A stretch of DNA of 64,000 nt from Annulohypoxylon bovei var. microspora (lineage: Eukaryota > Ascomycota > Sordariomycetes > Xylariales > Hypoxylaceae), in assembly GCA_022836615.1 (NCBI GenBank), contig MU405359.1, positions 1 through 64,000 on the forward strand, written 5' to 3'. Every line of letters begins with the position of its first letter. The stretch's first letter is position 1. The position numbers were made by a program, and so were the translations under genes. Positions 46,571 to 60,275 of the stretch are shown here, piece after piece. Under the pieces are notes generated by a model. That model made no database searches. It saw only the letters and a list, made by a program, of their open reading frames with translations, and had not been told where the DNA came from.

Positions 46571-49500
46571 ATGAGAGTGATGGCCGACGAGGAGACTTTG
46601 GTGGCTACAGCGGCTATCATTAGATCTCTAGCCGCCTCACCGAAAGACCCCGCCTATGCCTCAGTCCCTATTGGCACCAATTCTGGTATCAAGTTACCCG
46701 GTCGCGAAAGCCATGCTAAGGAGTCTGTTGAACGTGAGCTGTCAGCTCTCGTAGTCAGGATTCAACAGCTTGAGGCTAGAGCCAACCTCGCTAATGGCGC
46801 AACCTTTCCCGACACACCTAACGAAACAGCCGAATCTCTATTCGGTGAGGAGTCTCCTAGTTCTCTAAAGTCATCAACGCGAACTCGACTTCCTGTCCTT
46901 CCTCCTTCCCGAAATGGTTCTAGCGAAGAACGACCAATTAAGGTCCTTCCACTCACTAACGAAGATCTTGAAGGACTTCACGAGCATGTCATAGACCAAT
47001 CCAAGATACTCGATAATCAGCGACAGGAATTGACCAATGTCAATGCTCAGCTTATCGAGCAAAAACAACTACAGGAGAAAGCACTTGAACTTATGGAAAA
47101 GGAACGAGTTGCGGCCTTGGAACGAGAATTATGGAAACACCAAAAAGCCAACGAAGCCTTCCAAAAGGCACTGCGTGAGATCGGTGCGATTGTTAGCGCC
47201 GTCGCCCGAGGTGACCTTACTATGAAGGTTCGGATGAATACCGTAGAAATGGACCCGGAAATTACGACTTTCAAGCGAACTATCAATACTATGATGGATC
47301 AGCTTCAGGTCTTCGCCAGTGAAGTTTCCCGTGTCGCGCGTGAAGTCGGTACAGATGGAATACTCGGCGGTCAAGCTATGATCGAAGGTGTAGACGGAAC
47401 ATGGAAAGAACTCACAGACAATGGTAGAGTACTGCGGAAAATTGCTTGTTAGGATTTACTAACACTTCTATAGTCAACGTTATGGCTCAAAATCTCACCG
47501 ACCAAGGTTTGTTAAGATGTATTTTTTTTATATCTTAACTATTGCTAACAAGTTTCCGCAGTGCGAGAAATCGCATCAGTAACAACTGCTGTCGCTCATG
47601 GTGACCTAACCAAGAAAATTGAGAGACCTGCGAATGGCGAAATTCTTCAGCTCCAACAGACCATAAATACTATGGTTGAACAACTGCGTACATTTGCTTC
47701 CGAAGTCAGTCGTGTCGCCCGAGATGTGGGTACCGAAGGTATATTGGGAGGTCAGGCCGACGTAATGGGAGTCCAAGGTATATGGAATGAATTAACGGTA
47801 AACGTGAACGCCATGGCGAACAATCTTACTACTCAAGTGCGCGATATCGCGAAGGTTACTACCGCGGTTGCCAAAGGAGACCTCACTCAGAAGATACAAG
47901 CTCAGTGTAGGGGCGAGATTTTCGAACTCAAGTCAACTATCAACTCTATGGTTGAACAGTTGTCACAGTTCGCGCGCGAAGTCAGCAAGATCGCGAGGGA
48001 AGTCGGAACAGAAGGTCGTCTAGGTGGCCAGGCCACTGTGAATGACGTTGAAGGCACTTGGCGGGATCTCACCGACAACGTGAACGGCATGGCCATGAAC
48101 TTAACAACGCAAGTGCGAGAGATTTCTAAGGTCACTACTGCTGTAGCAGCGGGTGACCTATCCCAGAAGATTACTGTCGAAGTCAAGGGTGAGATGCTAA
48201 GACTGAAGCTCACGATAAACTCTATGGTGGACCGCCTAGGTAAATTCGCTTTCGAGGTCAGCAAAGTCGCCAGGGAAGTCGGAACCGATGGAACCTTAGG
48301 TGGCCAAGCTCGAGTTGACGACGTGGAAGGGAAATGGAAAGACCTCACCGAAAATGTCAACACCATGGCTTTGAACCTTACCTCTCAAGTGCGGGGTATA
48401 TCGACCGTCACTCAAGCCATCGCTGATGGCGACATGAGCCAGAAGATCGACGTCCAGGCAAAGGGCGAGATACTCGTCCTCAAAGAAACCATCAATAATA
48501 TGGTTGACCGCTTGTCAGTGTTCTGCAATGAAGTGCAACGCGTGGCGAAGGACGTCGGAGTTGATGGTAAGATGGGAGGCCAAGCCGACGTTGGAGGTCT
48601 CAAGGGACGATGGAAGGAGATTACGGCTGATGTCAACACGATGGCAACAAATTTAGTAAGCTTTACTTTTGTGTTCGGTTACATGACCATGCGAGGCTAA
48701 CAATACTCCCTAAAGACCACTCAGGTGCGAGCTTTCGGCGATATAACTAACGCTGCTACCGACGGAAACTTCACCAAGTTGGTGGACGTAGAGGCTTCTG
48801 GTGAGATGGATGAACTCAAGCGCAAGATCAACCAGATGGTATACAACTTGCGAGACAGTATTCAAAGAAATACACAGGCGAGGGAGGCGGCCGAGCAAGC
48901 GAACAAGACCAAATCCGAATTTTTAGCCAACATGTCTCACGAGATCCGAACGCCCATGAACGGTATCATCGGAATGACCCAGTTGACTCTTGACACCGAC
49001 CTCACACAGTATCAGAGGGAGATGCTGAATATCGTGAACAACTTGGCCAACAGTCTGTTGACTATTATCGACGACATCTTGGACTTGTCGAAGATCGAGG
49101 CTCGAAGAATGGTTATAGAAGAAATCCCGTATACTCTGCGGGGTACTGTCTTCAACGCCTTAAAGACGCTGGCTGTCAAGGCGAACGAGAAGTTCCTAGA
49201 CCTTACATACCGGGTCGACAGCTCCGTGCCTGATTATGTGGTCGGCGATTCCTTCCGCTTACGACAGATCATTCTCAATCTTGTAGGCAATGCCATCAAG
49301 TTTACGGAGCACGGCGAGGTGAGCTTGACGATTCGAAAAGCCGAAGGCGCCCCACCGAAGGACCCGCGCGAATACGCCATCGAGTTTGTCGTTTCGGATA
49401 CGGGAATAGGAATACCGCCAGATAAACTCGACTTGATTTTCGACACGTTTCAACAAGCTGATGGGTCAATGACTCGTAAGTTTGGTGGTACCGGCTTGGG

Positions 49501-50702
49501 TCTATCAATCTCGAAGAGGTTGGTTAACCTAATGGGCGGTGATGTTTGGGTCAAGAGCGAATTTGGCAAGGGTAGCTCGTTCTACTTCACCTGCGTAGTC
49601 AAGCTAGCAGATGGCGAGGTTGCATCCATCGAGAAGCAGCTAAAGCCATACAAGGGACACCAAGTTCTCTTCATTGACAAGGGACGTACCCAATATGGTA
49701 GAGAAATTGTCATAATGCTACAAAGGCTTAGTCTAGTACCGGTTGTCGTCAACACCGAAGGAAACCCCAACATCCCCGGCTCCGACGACCCACCGTACGA
49801 TGTCATCATCGTTGAGTCTATCGACACCGCTCGTAAGCTGAGGGCTATTGAGGACTTCAAATATCTCCCTATTGTCCTATTAGCTCCGGTGGTACATGTC
49901 AGCTTGAAGTCTTGTCTAGATCTGGGCATCACGTCTTACATGACTACACCTTGCAAACCGATTGATTTAGGGAATGGAATGGTCCCCGCTCTAGAGAACC
50001 GGGCCACCCCGTCGCTAGCTGACAACACGAAATCCTTCGAAATCCTTCTCGCCGAGGATAACCGAGTCAACCAACGACTCGCCGTAAAGATCCTTGAGAA
50101 ATATCATCACGCAGTTACCGTCGTCGGGAACGGTCTAGAGGCTGTAGAAGCTATCAAAAAGACGAAATTTGACGTCATTCTTATGGACGTACAGATGCCA
50201 ATAATGGTTTGAACCCCCAATGGAATGCCAATGATGATTGTCGTGGTTTGCTAATTGTAAATAGGGTGGCTTTGAGGCTACTAATAAGATACGCGAGTAC
50301 GAACGCAGCCTTGGATCACATCGAACACCGATCATCGCACTTACAGCACACGCCATGATGGGAGATCGGGAGAGGTGCATCCAAGCCCAGATGGACGAAT
50401 ACTTGTCCAAACCTCTACAGCAAAATCATTTGATACAAACTATCTTAAAGTGCGCTACCCTTGGGGGCGCACTTCTCGAGAAGAACCGGGAACGAGAGCT
50501 GGCTCGTCAAGCTGAGCAAAAAAACGGCGGTAAACAGAACGGGCAGAACCATATGAGGCCTAGCTTAGAGGGTCGTTCGATAACGTCGAACGAACCCATG
50601 ATGGGAAACATAGAAAGCCCATCTCTTGTCTCGACGAATCAAGAGGATCCGTTGCACAGGGCACGTTCAACCCTATCTGAACCTTGCGTTCACAATGACT
50701 AA
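46571..50702 (+). CDS. NIK1: Group III hybrid histidine kinase (NIK1/OS-1)
   Basis: Cytosolic osmosensing hybrid kinase upstream of the HOG MAP-kinase cascade; in this family it is the target pathway of phenylpyrrole and dicarboximide fungicides. Exons 46571-47423, 47473-47505, 47562-48655, 48716-50206 and 50265-50702 total 3,909 nt, 1,302 residues. Exon 2 is a 33 nt microexon (VNVMAQNLTDQ across the joins). Six HAMP-type repeats run from about residue 200 to 700, each with a G-D/N-x-T/S-x-K motif (GDLTMKV, GDLTKKI, GDLTQKI, GDLSQKI, GDMSQKI, GNFTKLV). The H-box FLANMSHEIRTPMNG has His near residue 735. The ATPase domain shows NLVGNAIKF, DTGIGIPPDKL and GGTGLGLSISKRL. The receiver domain has LLAEDNRVNQ, phospho-acceptor Asp near 1151 in LMDVQMP, and DEYLSKPL. 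Met4 (46580, MADEETL) is an equally good start. No membrane segment. Confidence 0.97.
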
Positions 50703-52655
50703 CATGCAGCCATCTATGCAGCTCTTGATAAGAGCTCACAGTAACTGATCAGTTTCCGTTGCCGGACAAGGTGTAAGGGGGCATTACTCACTAGGAGCCA
50801 TTTTCCTTTGCGCATCCGGAATCCGTGTTGCAATCAAGGGTTAGCTTCTTCTTGATCATTCTCACGATACCCAAGACCTACGAGAATGCCATCAGTTACA
50901 GGCGCTATCACCACCTAATTTTCATGTACTCTCGTTACACAAGCTTGATTACGAGTGGTGTAACACCTTTTGGCTGCTGTTGCTCGTTCTTCAGGTCTAC
51001 GCCTCCTTTTTCATAACGACGCACGGGGGAGTGGATAGGATGTGCCGCTTTTGGGGAGGAGCTGCTACAACTGTCGGTGTTTCATTGGGCGTTCTTCTCT
51101 TGCTTCATGTTTTAAACAATAGTCACGCGAGTCGTTTGCGAAATATCTCAGTCACGGGTAATTTCCCCTCGACATTGGCTTGTTTGGGCTATTGTACCGG
51201 GGTCCGCCGAGAGGGGATGATGAATTATTTTGGGGGGAGGTCGGAAACACGAAGTTATTTGTTTTTGGATTGAGAATAACAGCATGTCTAGATTCCTAAG
51301 TCGGAGTCTTCCGTGACGGTTCGAAACGTATCATATATGGAGTAAATAGTGCTTGGGTCCTGTGTATCATGGAATTCAGTCGGTGCCTTCTTATGTCCGT
51401 TACTGTTACCGGCTCGCGTTTTGCGCTCGAAAAGAGAAGAGAACAGGAGGGTAGAAGAAGCTTTTTTGTCTCTGAATAGGAACATGACGTCTGTTAATGG
51501 ATCAGCGATAACGAGTTCCCGGTTTATTCTATTTGGCTACTACTTCGCCTACGATGATACGTGAGACGACATGTGATTTGTAGTGAGCCTTGGTAGTTCG
51601 GCGTGGATTTGTTTTCGGGTCTATGGGCTTGCTGGCTTAGACTCATGTTTTCTAGATTACCCCCTACCTTGCTTGCATTCCTTAACGCTTTAATGTATAC
51701 CTATTGAGGAGGTGGGTGAGGTACCTGGGTAGGTATTCGGAAGAAAAGCACCCACAACGTACCTTTAGATAACATGGCGGACTTCTCTCCTGACATTGTA
51801 CTCCTTTACCCCTTTTATTACGTTACTCGACGACGGTAGTTGATCTATGTGATATGGATGATCCCAGATCGAACCACTAGTCTGCCATGTGCTGAACTTT
51901 CCAAGCATCTGGGCATCCGACCCTTGCTCAAACGTGTCGAAGCCGGGGTTTCCTAACCTCTGCTAGCGATGTAGTCTATACAGTTCAGGAACTCGAAGAT
52001 TCCAGGGGCCAAGCCGCGGTCTACTCTAGCAGCCAGCTAATCTAGATCAAACCTTATATATCGTCATTTGACCAACGGCAAACGTTGCAATTGGTCTAGC
52101 TAAGCTCAAAGGAAATAAAAATGCTCCGCAGTTTGGATTTGACGGAAATGCCGAAAACACGCTCCGTAGAGACGACGAAGTAATAAAGATATGGGCTGGA
52201 CTATTATAGGTAGTTAGTAGTGTACGTAAATCTTCGGGGAAACTATCTGTAGTTTCAAAGCTTTCATATCTACCTAAATACCTTTTTAGAAGCTGCAAAA
52301 GAGAGAAACAGGTGCAAAGAAATAAGAAGAAACCGCGAAATCTGTGGATGAGATCTTGCAATACAGGGCGGCTTCAAAGTATAATAGCATGGTTATTGCT
52401 ATCATCCAAGAGAAATTCACCACATGCTCATCCTAAACGGGGATCCCATATACAACAAGACATTCCAAATAAACTACAGCCCAGAGAGTTGCAAGTCCCC
52501 ATTCAAAATAGTTGACGTAACCGGTATGTCCGGATGAAAGAGTAGTACTTAGTAGTATATACCTAATACCATCGTATATATATAACACAGAAATATGCTT
52601 CTCTATATATCAGATCCCTATAGCCACCATCTTATAAACATGCCTACCTAGGTAT
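50703..52655. other. Convergent intergenic region
   Basis: About 2 kb between the convergent NIK1 (+) and monooxygenase (-) genes, holding both 3' untranslated regions. No gene or repeat of note; a TACCTAGGTA motif lies at 52644-52653. Confidence 0.5.
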
Positions 52656-54691
52656 CTACAGGCGATCGGCCTCCTCCTCCAAATACCAGGTCTGGTCGGC
52701 GTCCTTATCCAGCTCCCTGCTCGAGAACCCGTTGCCGAGGTACCAGAAGCGGTTGGGCGCGGGGCCGTCGTACACGTAGTCCCAGTCCTCGCCGCGGAAG
52801 CGCTCGAGCATGTGGAAGAAGTGGACGCGGCTGCCGGGGTGCAGGGCAGTGACGGGGCCGTCCTCCCGCCCGTTCTTGAACCACGACTTGCAGGAGCCGG
52901 ACCAGGCCGTGCGCGGCATCAGCGCCGCCACGTGCTCCGCGTAGTCGGCCACCGCGCCGTCTGAGGGCGTGATGTCCCGGATGCCCTCCGTCTGGCACTT
53001 GAGGATCACGCGCGCGACGTACCGCGCGATGTGTTCGCTGAGCGTGAACACGCTGCCGTGGCCGATGGGGCCGTTGGGACCGAGGAAAGCTACGGAGCGG
53101 GAGGTGTTAGGACCGAGCGTTGCCAAACAAACCACTTTTAAGACTGGGCGATTGGGGATAGAGACTCACTGAAGTAATTCGGCACGCCGGCTAGCGCGCA
53201 CGACATGTACCCCCTGGGCGTGTCGTTCTTAAACGCGTCCTGGACGTTGCCGTGTCGACCAACGATGGGGAAGCGCGGAGCGAAGGAGGTGTCGAAGCCG
53301 GTGGCGCAAATGATGGCATCCAGCTTGATGACCTCGCCGGATTCGAGCTGGATGCCCTCGGGAACGACACCGGCGATTCCCTCCGTGATCACTTCCGTGT
53401 TCGGGGTCCTCAGGGCTTCTAAGTAGCCCGGCGCCGGTGTTATTCTGCGACATCCCAGGGGAAACTGGGGTATTAGGGCCTTGCAGAGCTTCTCGTCGCC
53501 ACCGAGGGTTGCTGTCATGTACTGGACTACTTTGCTCGTTGCGAAGGCTTGTGTCGGGCTGTTATTTTGTATCTGTACATGGACAAATTAGCAACGGTAA
53601 AGGTAAAAAGTATTCGCCATGAATATTTACGTACCAGGGCGAAAGACCCGTTGCTATCTTTTTCGATTGTCTTGACGAATTTGCGGTAGAACGCAGGGTC
53701 CGCTTTGAACCTATCTATTTGTTTCTGGGTGAAGTTCTCCTTCTCGTCGAGTTCTATCTGACCAAGAATATCTTTGGCCGGGCCTCCCATCACTATCATC
53801 GATAAGATCCGTGGTGGAATTACCCATGTGGGAGTGCGGACGAAATGGTAGAGCTTCTTAACGTCTACTAAGCGTCAGCAAATGTATACTTCTGGCGAAT
53901 AGGGGTTGGCTGACCTGGTTGGATTGTAGGTAGCAGTTGGATACCGGACGCGCCGTTTCCAATCACGGCGACAGTCTTGTTGGTATAGTCGAAGTCTTTG
54001 GGCCAGTTCGCCGTATGTATCAACTCTCCCTGGAAGTTCTTGATGTTTGGAATATCCGGCCATTTCCAGTTACTGGGAATTATTGATTAGCGGTGTGGTT
54101 TATGTAAGGGAGACATCTGATAATAAACATCTTATCTTACTTTAGAATGCCCGAGGCGTCGACAACGAAGTTAGCTTGGTCCCTGAACTCTTCTCCAGTC
54201 TCTAAGTTTTGGACACTGATATCCCAGAGCCCACGATCTTCATCCCACCATGCACCCACGACTCTGTGTCGTGTCTTGATAGTGTCCGCCATCTGCTCTT
54301 CTTCGACTATACGAGTCAAATACTGCTCGATCTCCGGCGCGGGCGCGAAGAAATTCGACCATTCATGATTCGGGCGCCACGAAAACTGGTAGTTGTGACT
54401 TGGTACGTCACATCTACACCCGGGATAGCGGTTCTCAAACCAAGTCCCCCCAATTTTTTCGTTCTTCTCGTAGATGACATGTTCGTAGTTGGTCAAATTC
54501 TTTCGGAGGGTCCGGATCATGTTAATGCCACTTGCTCCTGCACCGATGCCTACGATCCTGACATGTTTGACAGTCCCGAGAGGTACTTCTCGAATAGTGT
54601 ATGATGCTTTCGCTATGGGCTCGCGTATGTTAGCACTGTTGATATTATTGCTACCATGACCCGACCCGTGAGGGACTCTGTGGCGTGTCAT
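52656..54691 (-). CDS. Baeyer-Villiger-type flavin monooxygenase
   Basis: FAD- and NADPH-dependent monooxygenase that would insert oxygen next to a ketone. Exons 54691-54141, 54072-53915, 53864-53635, 53572-53170 and 53089-52656 total 1,776 nt, 591 residues. The first Rossmann motif is IVGIGAGASGINMIR near residue 45; KIGGTWFENRYPGCRCDVPSH is typical of class B enzymes. After the first splice the family fingerprint FQGELIHTANWP appears (FxGxxxHxxxWP), then the second Rossmann motif VAVIGNGASGIQLLP. ICATGFDTSFAPRFP marks the ATG region. No signal peptide. The neighbours (NIK1, histidine methyltransferase) do not suggest a biosynthetic cluster, so it may be catabolic or detoxifying. Substrate unknown. 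Confidence 0.92.
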
Positions 54692-55933
54692 ATTTGATAT
54701 ATGATATATCTTAGAATAGGGAGACTCAACGTTCTGGACTTATAAACTCCCCCATATTTCCGTGTTAGGGACTCTGGCTTTTATATCTGAAGCTGAGGCT
54801 CGACTGATATTACATGGATGTACCTTATAGTTAGGCGGAAGATCACTAGTCCGTATCCCTGGCGTAAGAGGAGGCTCCAGCTGAAAGCTGTTTCGAGAGC
54901 AGGGCCAACCAAAGGTTACAGAAGGCGTAGTTTAAAAAGGAAGTAAGTTGGTTGAGTAACGGGAAGTTGCGTATCTCAGCCTACCAGCAGAGAGAGAGAG
55001 AGGTTCTCAAGTAGCCTCTTATGCTAGCGAAATAACTATTGTTCACCTAGATTAGGTACCCAGGCAATTTTCAATCTATTTTTTGCCCCTCTACACATCA
55101 GACAGATTGCATCTACGTCTCATGTTCATATCCAAACAACAAATAAGGGAGGGCGATATTTATTTACCACCATCACCCCCTGCCGGCAGAAGGATGGGAA
55201 ATCGATAAATCGTTCCATTGTGACGGAGCTCCACGGCTACAAGGAGTCGAGAGGAAGCTTAGCCACCTCGTATGGATAGTATGGAAAATAGCAAGTTCCC
55301 TTTTAACTAGGAAGCTCGTGAATTTGTGAGTCCCCGCCTGATAGGTTGTCTTGCTTGCTATCATGAATGGGCTGGAAGCTTAGTCGTATTCCATCCAACC
55401 ACAGCTTGACCCCACAAAATCCATCACTCATTGCATAACTGTGCTGCATTGTACTTCGCTGATAGACATTCGTCCCACCGAGGCGTGCATGTGTCCCGAG
55501 GTAACCAGGCCAAATTGGAATCCAACGCGGGAACCGTTCATGGGAGGATCTGATTTCATGTAATGCGGAAGAGGTGACCTAAGATGGGTTTTGCTTTAGG
55601 TTGATTCGTTGTCGTTGGTTAGTCATCCATATACATGGATCTTTGTAAGAAGATAGAAAAAGAAATCGTTGAGGCTTTGCCCAGTGGCCACTAACATGAG
55701 TAAGCAGTCTTAACTTAGCCCGAAGATACCCCGCACTGACCGCACCCTAGCGACCTACATACAGTACCTACCTACACATACATAGTACTGTAGTACAATA
55801 TGTACCCTGCATATTTATATGGATCCATCTATCAGTTTTTCAAGGATCTGTAGACGCACCTTTGTCACATACCGTAACTCTACCACGTCGAATATCAAGA
55901 AACGAGGTCGAGTCCTAGGCTCGCTCGTCCGAT
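54692..55933. other. Divergent intergenic region
   Basis: About 1.2 kb between the divergent monooxygenase (-) and histidine methyltransferase (+) genes. A short GA run (AGAGAGAGAG) lies near 54991. No gene supported. Confidence 0.5.
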
Positions 55934-57082
55934 ATGTCTGGAAACTTCTCCTTTTCCTTTTCTGGTGACGACATAGAGAACGAAGACGAGTCAAATTCTG
56001 CCGCCCCCAACGTCAGCGCATCTGTGCAACCGCAACCCACAGCCAGTGCGTTTCCTGTAGCGGGTAAACCTTTACTCCCTGCGACGCATCATGACCTACA
56101 TCACATGCTGTCCCAGCTGCCTTCAAAAGTCGCCTACGGCATCTTGGATATAGATCTCGATGGCAGTGGGGGCATCCAATTACCTCGACGAGAGCTGTGG
56201 GACGTCCGAGTCCAGCTTATGGCCGAGGATGAAGGCGGCGACACTGAGCCTGGGCTGGGAAATCACGATGTAAAGACCGGTGTGTACGAAGGCGGATTCA
56301 AGTCCTGGGAGAGTAGTGTAGATCTTGTGAAAGTCCTTTCACTTTCGAAGGACTTTCTCGCTGACGAGAGTGTAATCCCGACACTTATCGAGGTATGTCT
56401 TCTTGCTTGTGTGGAAACTTGTGATATACTAAAGAGATGTTCGTAGCTCGGCTGTGGCACAGCCCTCCCCTCATTGGCTCTTTTCCAGTGGAGCCTCAGT
56501 CTTCGGACGCCCCAAAAGGATTCCGTCCTCTCTATAGTCTTGGCCGACTATAATCCAACGGTTCTGCAGCTTGTGACACTGCCTAACTTTATCCTGTGCT
56601 GGGCTCTTCATCAACGAGCCGAATTGCCGCTATTGGAGAATGCCTTCTCCTCGGAGGGAGAACTGGACTTAACACCAGAAGTCCTTGGGGCCTTCGATGA
56701 ATTCTTATCAGCTCAGAATATTTCCCTTTCCTTCTTCTCTGGCGGTTGGTCTACCGAGTTTATCGACCTTGTTAGTTCTAAAAAGACTCCAAGGACGGGA
56801 AACGACACTAGGCATCGTACTATCATAATTGGCGCAGAGACAATCTATTCTCCCTTTGCACTCAGCTCCTTTACGCAAACCATATTCTCCTTTATGAAAC
56901 AGGAGAGAGAGCAGGGGAACTCCGCAGAAGCTCTAGTCGGAGCCAAGAAGCTTTATTTTGGCGTGGGCGGCTCATTAGACGACTTCGTCACCAAGGCCCG
57001 AGAATTGGGTGCCAATGTCGAAGAACTTCGAGAAGAGACAGAAGGCGTTCGCCGCGGCGTTGTTCGTTGTAGCCTCCTTTAA
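55934..57082 (+). CDS. HPM1: Protein-histidine N-methyltransferase (Hpm1/METTL18-like)
   Basis: SAM-dependent enzyme expected to methylate a histidine of ribosomal protein uL3, as yeast Hpm1 does. Exons 55934-56392 and 56447-57082 total 1,095 nt, 364 residues. The splice joins TLIE to LGCGTALPSLALF, forming the SAM-binding motif I (ELGCGTALPSLA). It starts MSGNFSFSFSGDDIE, a family-typical beginning. GGFKSWESSVDLVKVL before the motif and LADYNPTVLQLVTLPN after it (motif II-like acidic residue) are also characteristic, as is IIIGAETIYSPFAL near residue 295. The C-terminal VGGSLDDFVTKAR is the last conserved block. Confident assignment to the family; substrate by analogy. Confidence 0.92.
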
Positions 57083-59535
57083 AATGATCGTATAACCACA
57101 AGGTAAGATCGGAGGTCCACGTAAATCCAAACTGTCACCATTTCTTGCGACAATAAGGGACGCAAGACTATTCTTTCTCTCGCTCAAAATGCCTTGGTTG
57201 AGGATTCGAACACATTCCACGGCAGCCATAAACTTGCTTCGCCAAATGGGAGAATCAGTACTTGGCAAGACTAGCGCTTGGGATTGAATACATAGCCATG
57301 CCATTACAACCGATTAAATCGACAAAGCCGAAATTATGCGTTGACTCTTCGATCTGCCTTTGAGACAGGTGACTTCGACCTTGTATGAGTAGTACTCCTG
57401 AGTAGAAGTATTATAGACGTAGAAATCTAGCCCTTTGGATGGTATTTTGGTCCGTATCCAATCTTCTTACCTCATTCTTCCGTTTCATATTTCTTCTAAA
57501 GGTTGCTGCACTAAGGCTCACCAGTCTAGTTGCCTCGGTCACCTTAGGAATTGAGTGTATCAGTCGAAAAAATAAACAAATCGCATACCTAGTCAAATGA
57601 GAATTAAGAATTTCCCAAATGACATTGTTGTGGCAATATCCCCAATAGTATGAGATCTCCTGCGTGAGATAAGATTCCTAGAGCATTCGATTAGGTTTCG
57701 TTGTTTCGTAGGTACGTAGTTTGTTGCGTCCGTTACGGAATTTGAAGAAAGTCTCAGGAACGTGGATGGTTAAACCTGTGATGATCTTAGATGGTTAAAG
57801 GGGGAACCTCTTGAATTGCATATCGAGATATCTGGGGAAGCTGCATGTGGGCTTTGTCAGGGAACGCCCCTGATCGGTTAGATCAAATTAGGTTCTCGAT
57901 GCAGGAACCAATCACCCAAGACTGACAACCTTGAGATAGCGTGGTCTTTTAGCGAGATTGCTTCGGCCCCGCTTTCCCGCTTTGCATAACACGGGTTAAG
58001 ATTCTGCTGCGAACCGGACAAGGACTTTCATATTCCTGCTTATTAGTGGCTACGAGTTTGCCCTACTACTTGCATATAAGTGTGATATGTAATAAAAGTA
58101 GAAATCCGCATTAGGTGGTATATGAGATAGGATCCTGACCGAATCCTGAACTCAGAAGATGCACATGTGGAAGATGTAGTATCACAAGGCTTCGGGTATG
58201 TCGCCATTAATTACCCTAATGAGGCTGAGTTTGTTGTCCTATCCCGAAGGAGTGGTAGGCTAACAAGAGCTGCTGAATGAAACCTTTTTTGCCATGCAGA
58301 CGTGTGCATATGATTCAGTGTTCTAAGACCTCTGAGACTTTTTTCGACTTGATGCATGGAGATTACGGTGCCGAGACATCCTAGCGGACGGGAGTGGCTG
58401 TATACGTACGTCATCTTCAGCGTTTTGGAATTTAAATGCGTACATACATACATACCTACATACATCAACGTTTATTATTTCGAAGGATGTGGCCAATATT
58501 GGTGATTGAACTCGTCATCGTCAAGCCCAGGGATACATAGGTCGGATAGGATGGATAGAAGTTATTATCGTAAGGTGAAGGTAACAAGTAATACATAACT
58601 CACCGAAGTTTGGTCAGAATAGGCAGAATGGGGTACCACGGTAGACCGTAGCACCAACATCGGACGCGCTTGCCTAGGTGTGCCAGGTGTGCCGACTGGC
58701 TAGACTTGCCCCTAGACCAACGTATAGAATCCTTGAAGATAATGTGATGTCTCATTGGCTGAAGAAGATCTACTACATTAGACCCTACCAAGATTAGCTA
58801 TTTCTGTATGTCTGTAAAAGGAAAGAAGCCCTGAGATGATGTGCCTGATTGTTGGTTAATAACATATTTACAGGTGAAATCCACTGCCAAACTCAATTAA
58901 GTGGACGGTGGGTCAGATTTTAGCCGTTGTAACTATGGTAGTAGGACTTCCTAGCTTCCTAGCTATTGCAAGTAAATCTTGTTATTTTCAATTGCTAATT
59001 TCCCGGGACGCGGCTTCTCCTGCACCTACCTGGCGCCCCGAGTAGCACATGAGCCTTCACACACTCTTTTGTTCTCTTTTACATCAGCTGCTCGTTTCAG
59101 CAACTTCCACTCATTTTCCACACAAATCACGTTCGTTACCAAATCCTTTTCTCTCGCCGCCTTTCTTCTATACACTTTTTCTAATACACAAGTAGTAATT
59201 AATACTGGTAAGTTGTCTCTGATTCATTTTCTTATACGGCGCAAGTCGACGAAGGATCAGATACCGCATCGCTGCCTGCTCATCCCGGCCGTGGCGTCGC
59301 GAAGGTTGACAAAGCCCCAAATCGACAAGCGCAAAGGCACAACTCAGCTCAGTTCAGCTCGTTAGATCCTCGCCACTCAGCACTTAATATCTTAATCTCT
59401 AGAGAACGTCACTCAGCCGTCATCTGGCTTGCATAGTTCTCACTGGGTGAACCCTGCTAATATTTCTTCTTCTGTCGCCACAGCCTCTCTCGTCACTCGT
59501 TCAAGACGGATTAATACGAATCACCACAAGTCAAA
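57083..59535. other. Intergenic region upstream of the Kre9-like gene
   Basis: About 2.5 kb between two plus-strand genes. The last ~500 bp are C/T-rich and probably the promoter and leader of the Kre9-like gene, as expected for a strongly expressed wall gene. ACATACATACATAC occurs near 58441. No gene supported. Confidence 0.5.
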
Positions 59536-60275
59536 ATGAAGAACGTCTTCGCTAGTATCCTCCTCGCCGCCCTCCCGGCTTGGGCGGTCCAGTTCACCAA
59601 CACTAACTTCGACGTTACCGTCGGCGAGCCCTTCGCCATCACCTGGTCCGACGCTTCTGGCCCGGTCACTCTCACCTTGAAGAACGGCCCTTCTGACAAC
59701 CTCCAGACTGTTGGCGAGATCACTTGTAAGTTATGCATAAAACAACGAAACTAGTACATTCCTTACTAACACTGCGCAGCCGGCCAGACTGGCGAGAGCT
59801 ACACCTGGACTCCCTCTACCACGTTGACTTCCGGCGAGTATGCCTTGGAGATCAATGATGGCACTGAGGTGAACTACAGCAAGCAGTTCGACATCACTGG
59901 CGGAACCGCTAGCAGCAGCAGCAGCAGCAGCTCTGTTAGCAGCACGACTTCCTCAACTTCCTCCACTGTCTCGTCCACCACTGTCTCTAGCACCACCACC
60001 ACTAGCAGCGCTTCTTCTACTACCAGCAGCTCTGCCTCCTCGTCCACCACCAGCGGTTCCAGCACTTCGTCTAGCACCACATCTGCTAGTTCCAGTAAGT
60101 AGAATATTTACGTTGTTAGATATCAGGCCGCTAATATGACATAGCCTCTTCCGCGTCCCAGACGTCTTCGGCTGCTTCCTCCTCCACTGCCGCCGTGCCC
60201 AACACGAATGCCGCTCAGACGGTGGCTCCGTTTGTGGCCCCGATGCTGCTCGCCGTCGGTGCCGCTTTCTTGTGA
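59536..60275 (+). CDS. Kre9/Knh1-like GPI-anchored cell-wall protein
   Basis: A secreted wall protein linked to beta-glucan assembly. Exons 59536-59725, 59780-60094 and 60145-60275 total 636 nt, 211 residues. The signal peptide MKNVFASILLAALPAWA is followed by an Ig-like Kre9/Knh1 N-terminal domain (VQFTNTNFDVTVGEPFAITW through SYTWTPSTTLTSGEYALEI). A long Ser/Thr tract, a target for O-mannosylation, runs about residues 110-185. The C-terminus has a GPI signal: small residues NTNAAQ then a hydrophobic tail PFVAPMLLAVGAAFL. The first intron breaks the Ig-like domain at SGQTGE; the second lies in the Ser-rich tract. Codon use is strongly biased to C-ending codons, consistent with high expression. 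Confidence 0.9.
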
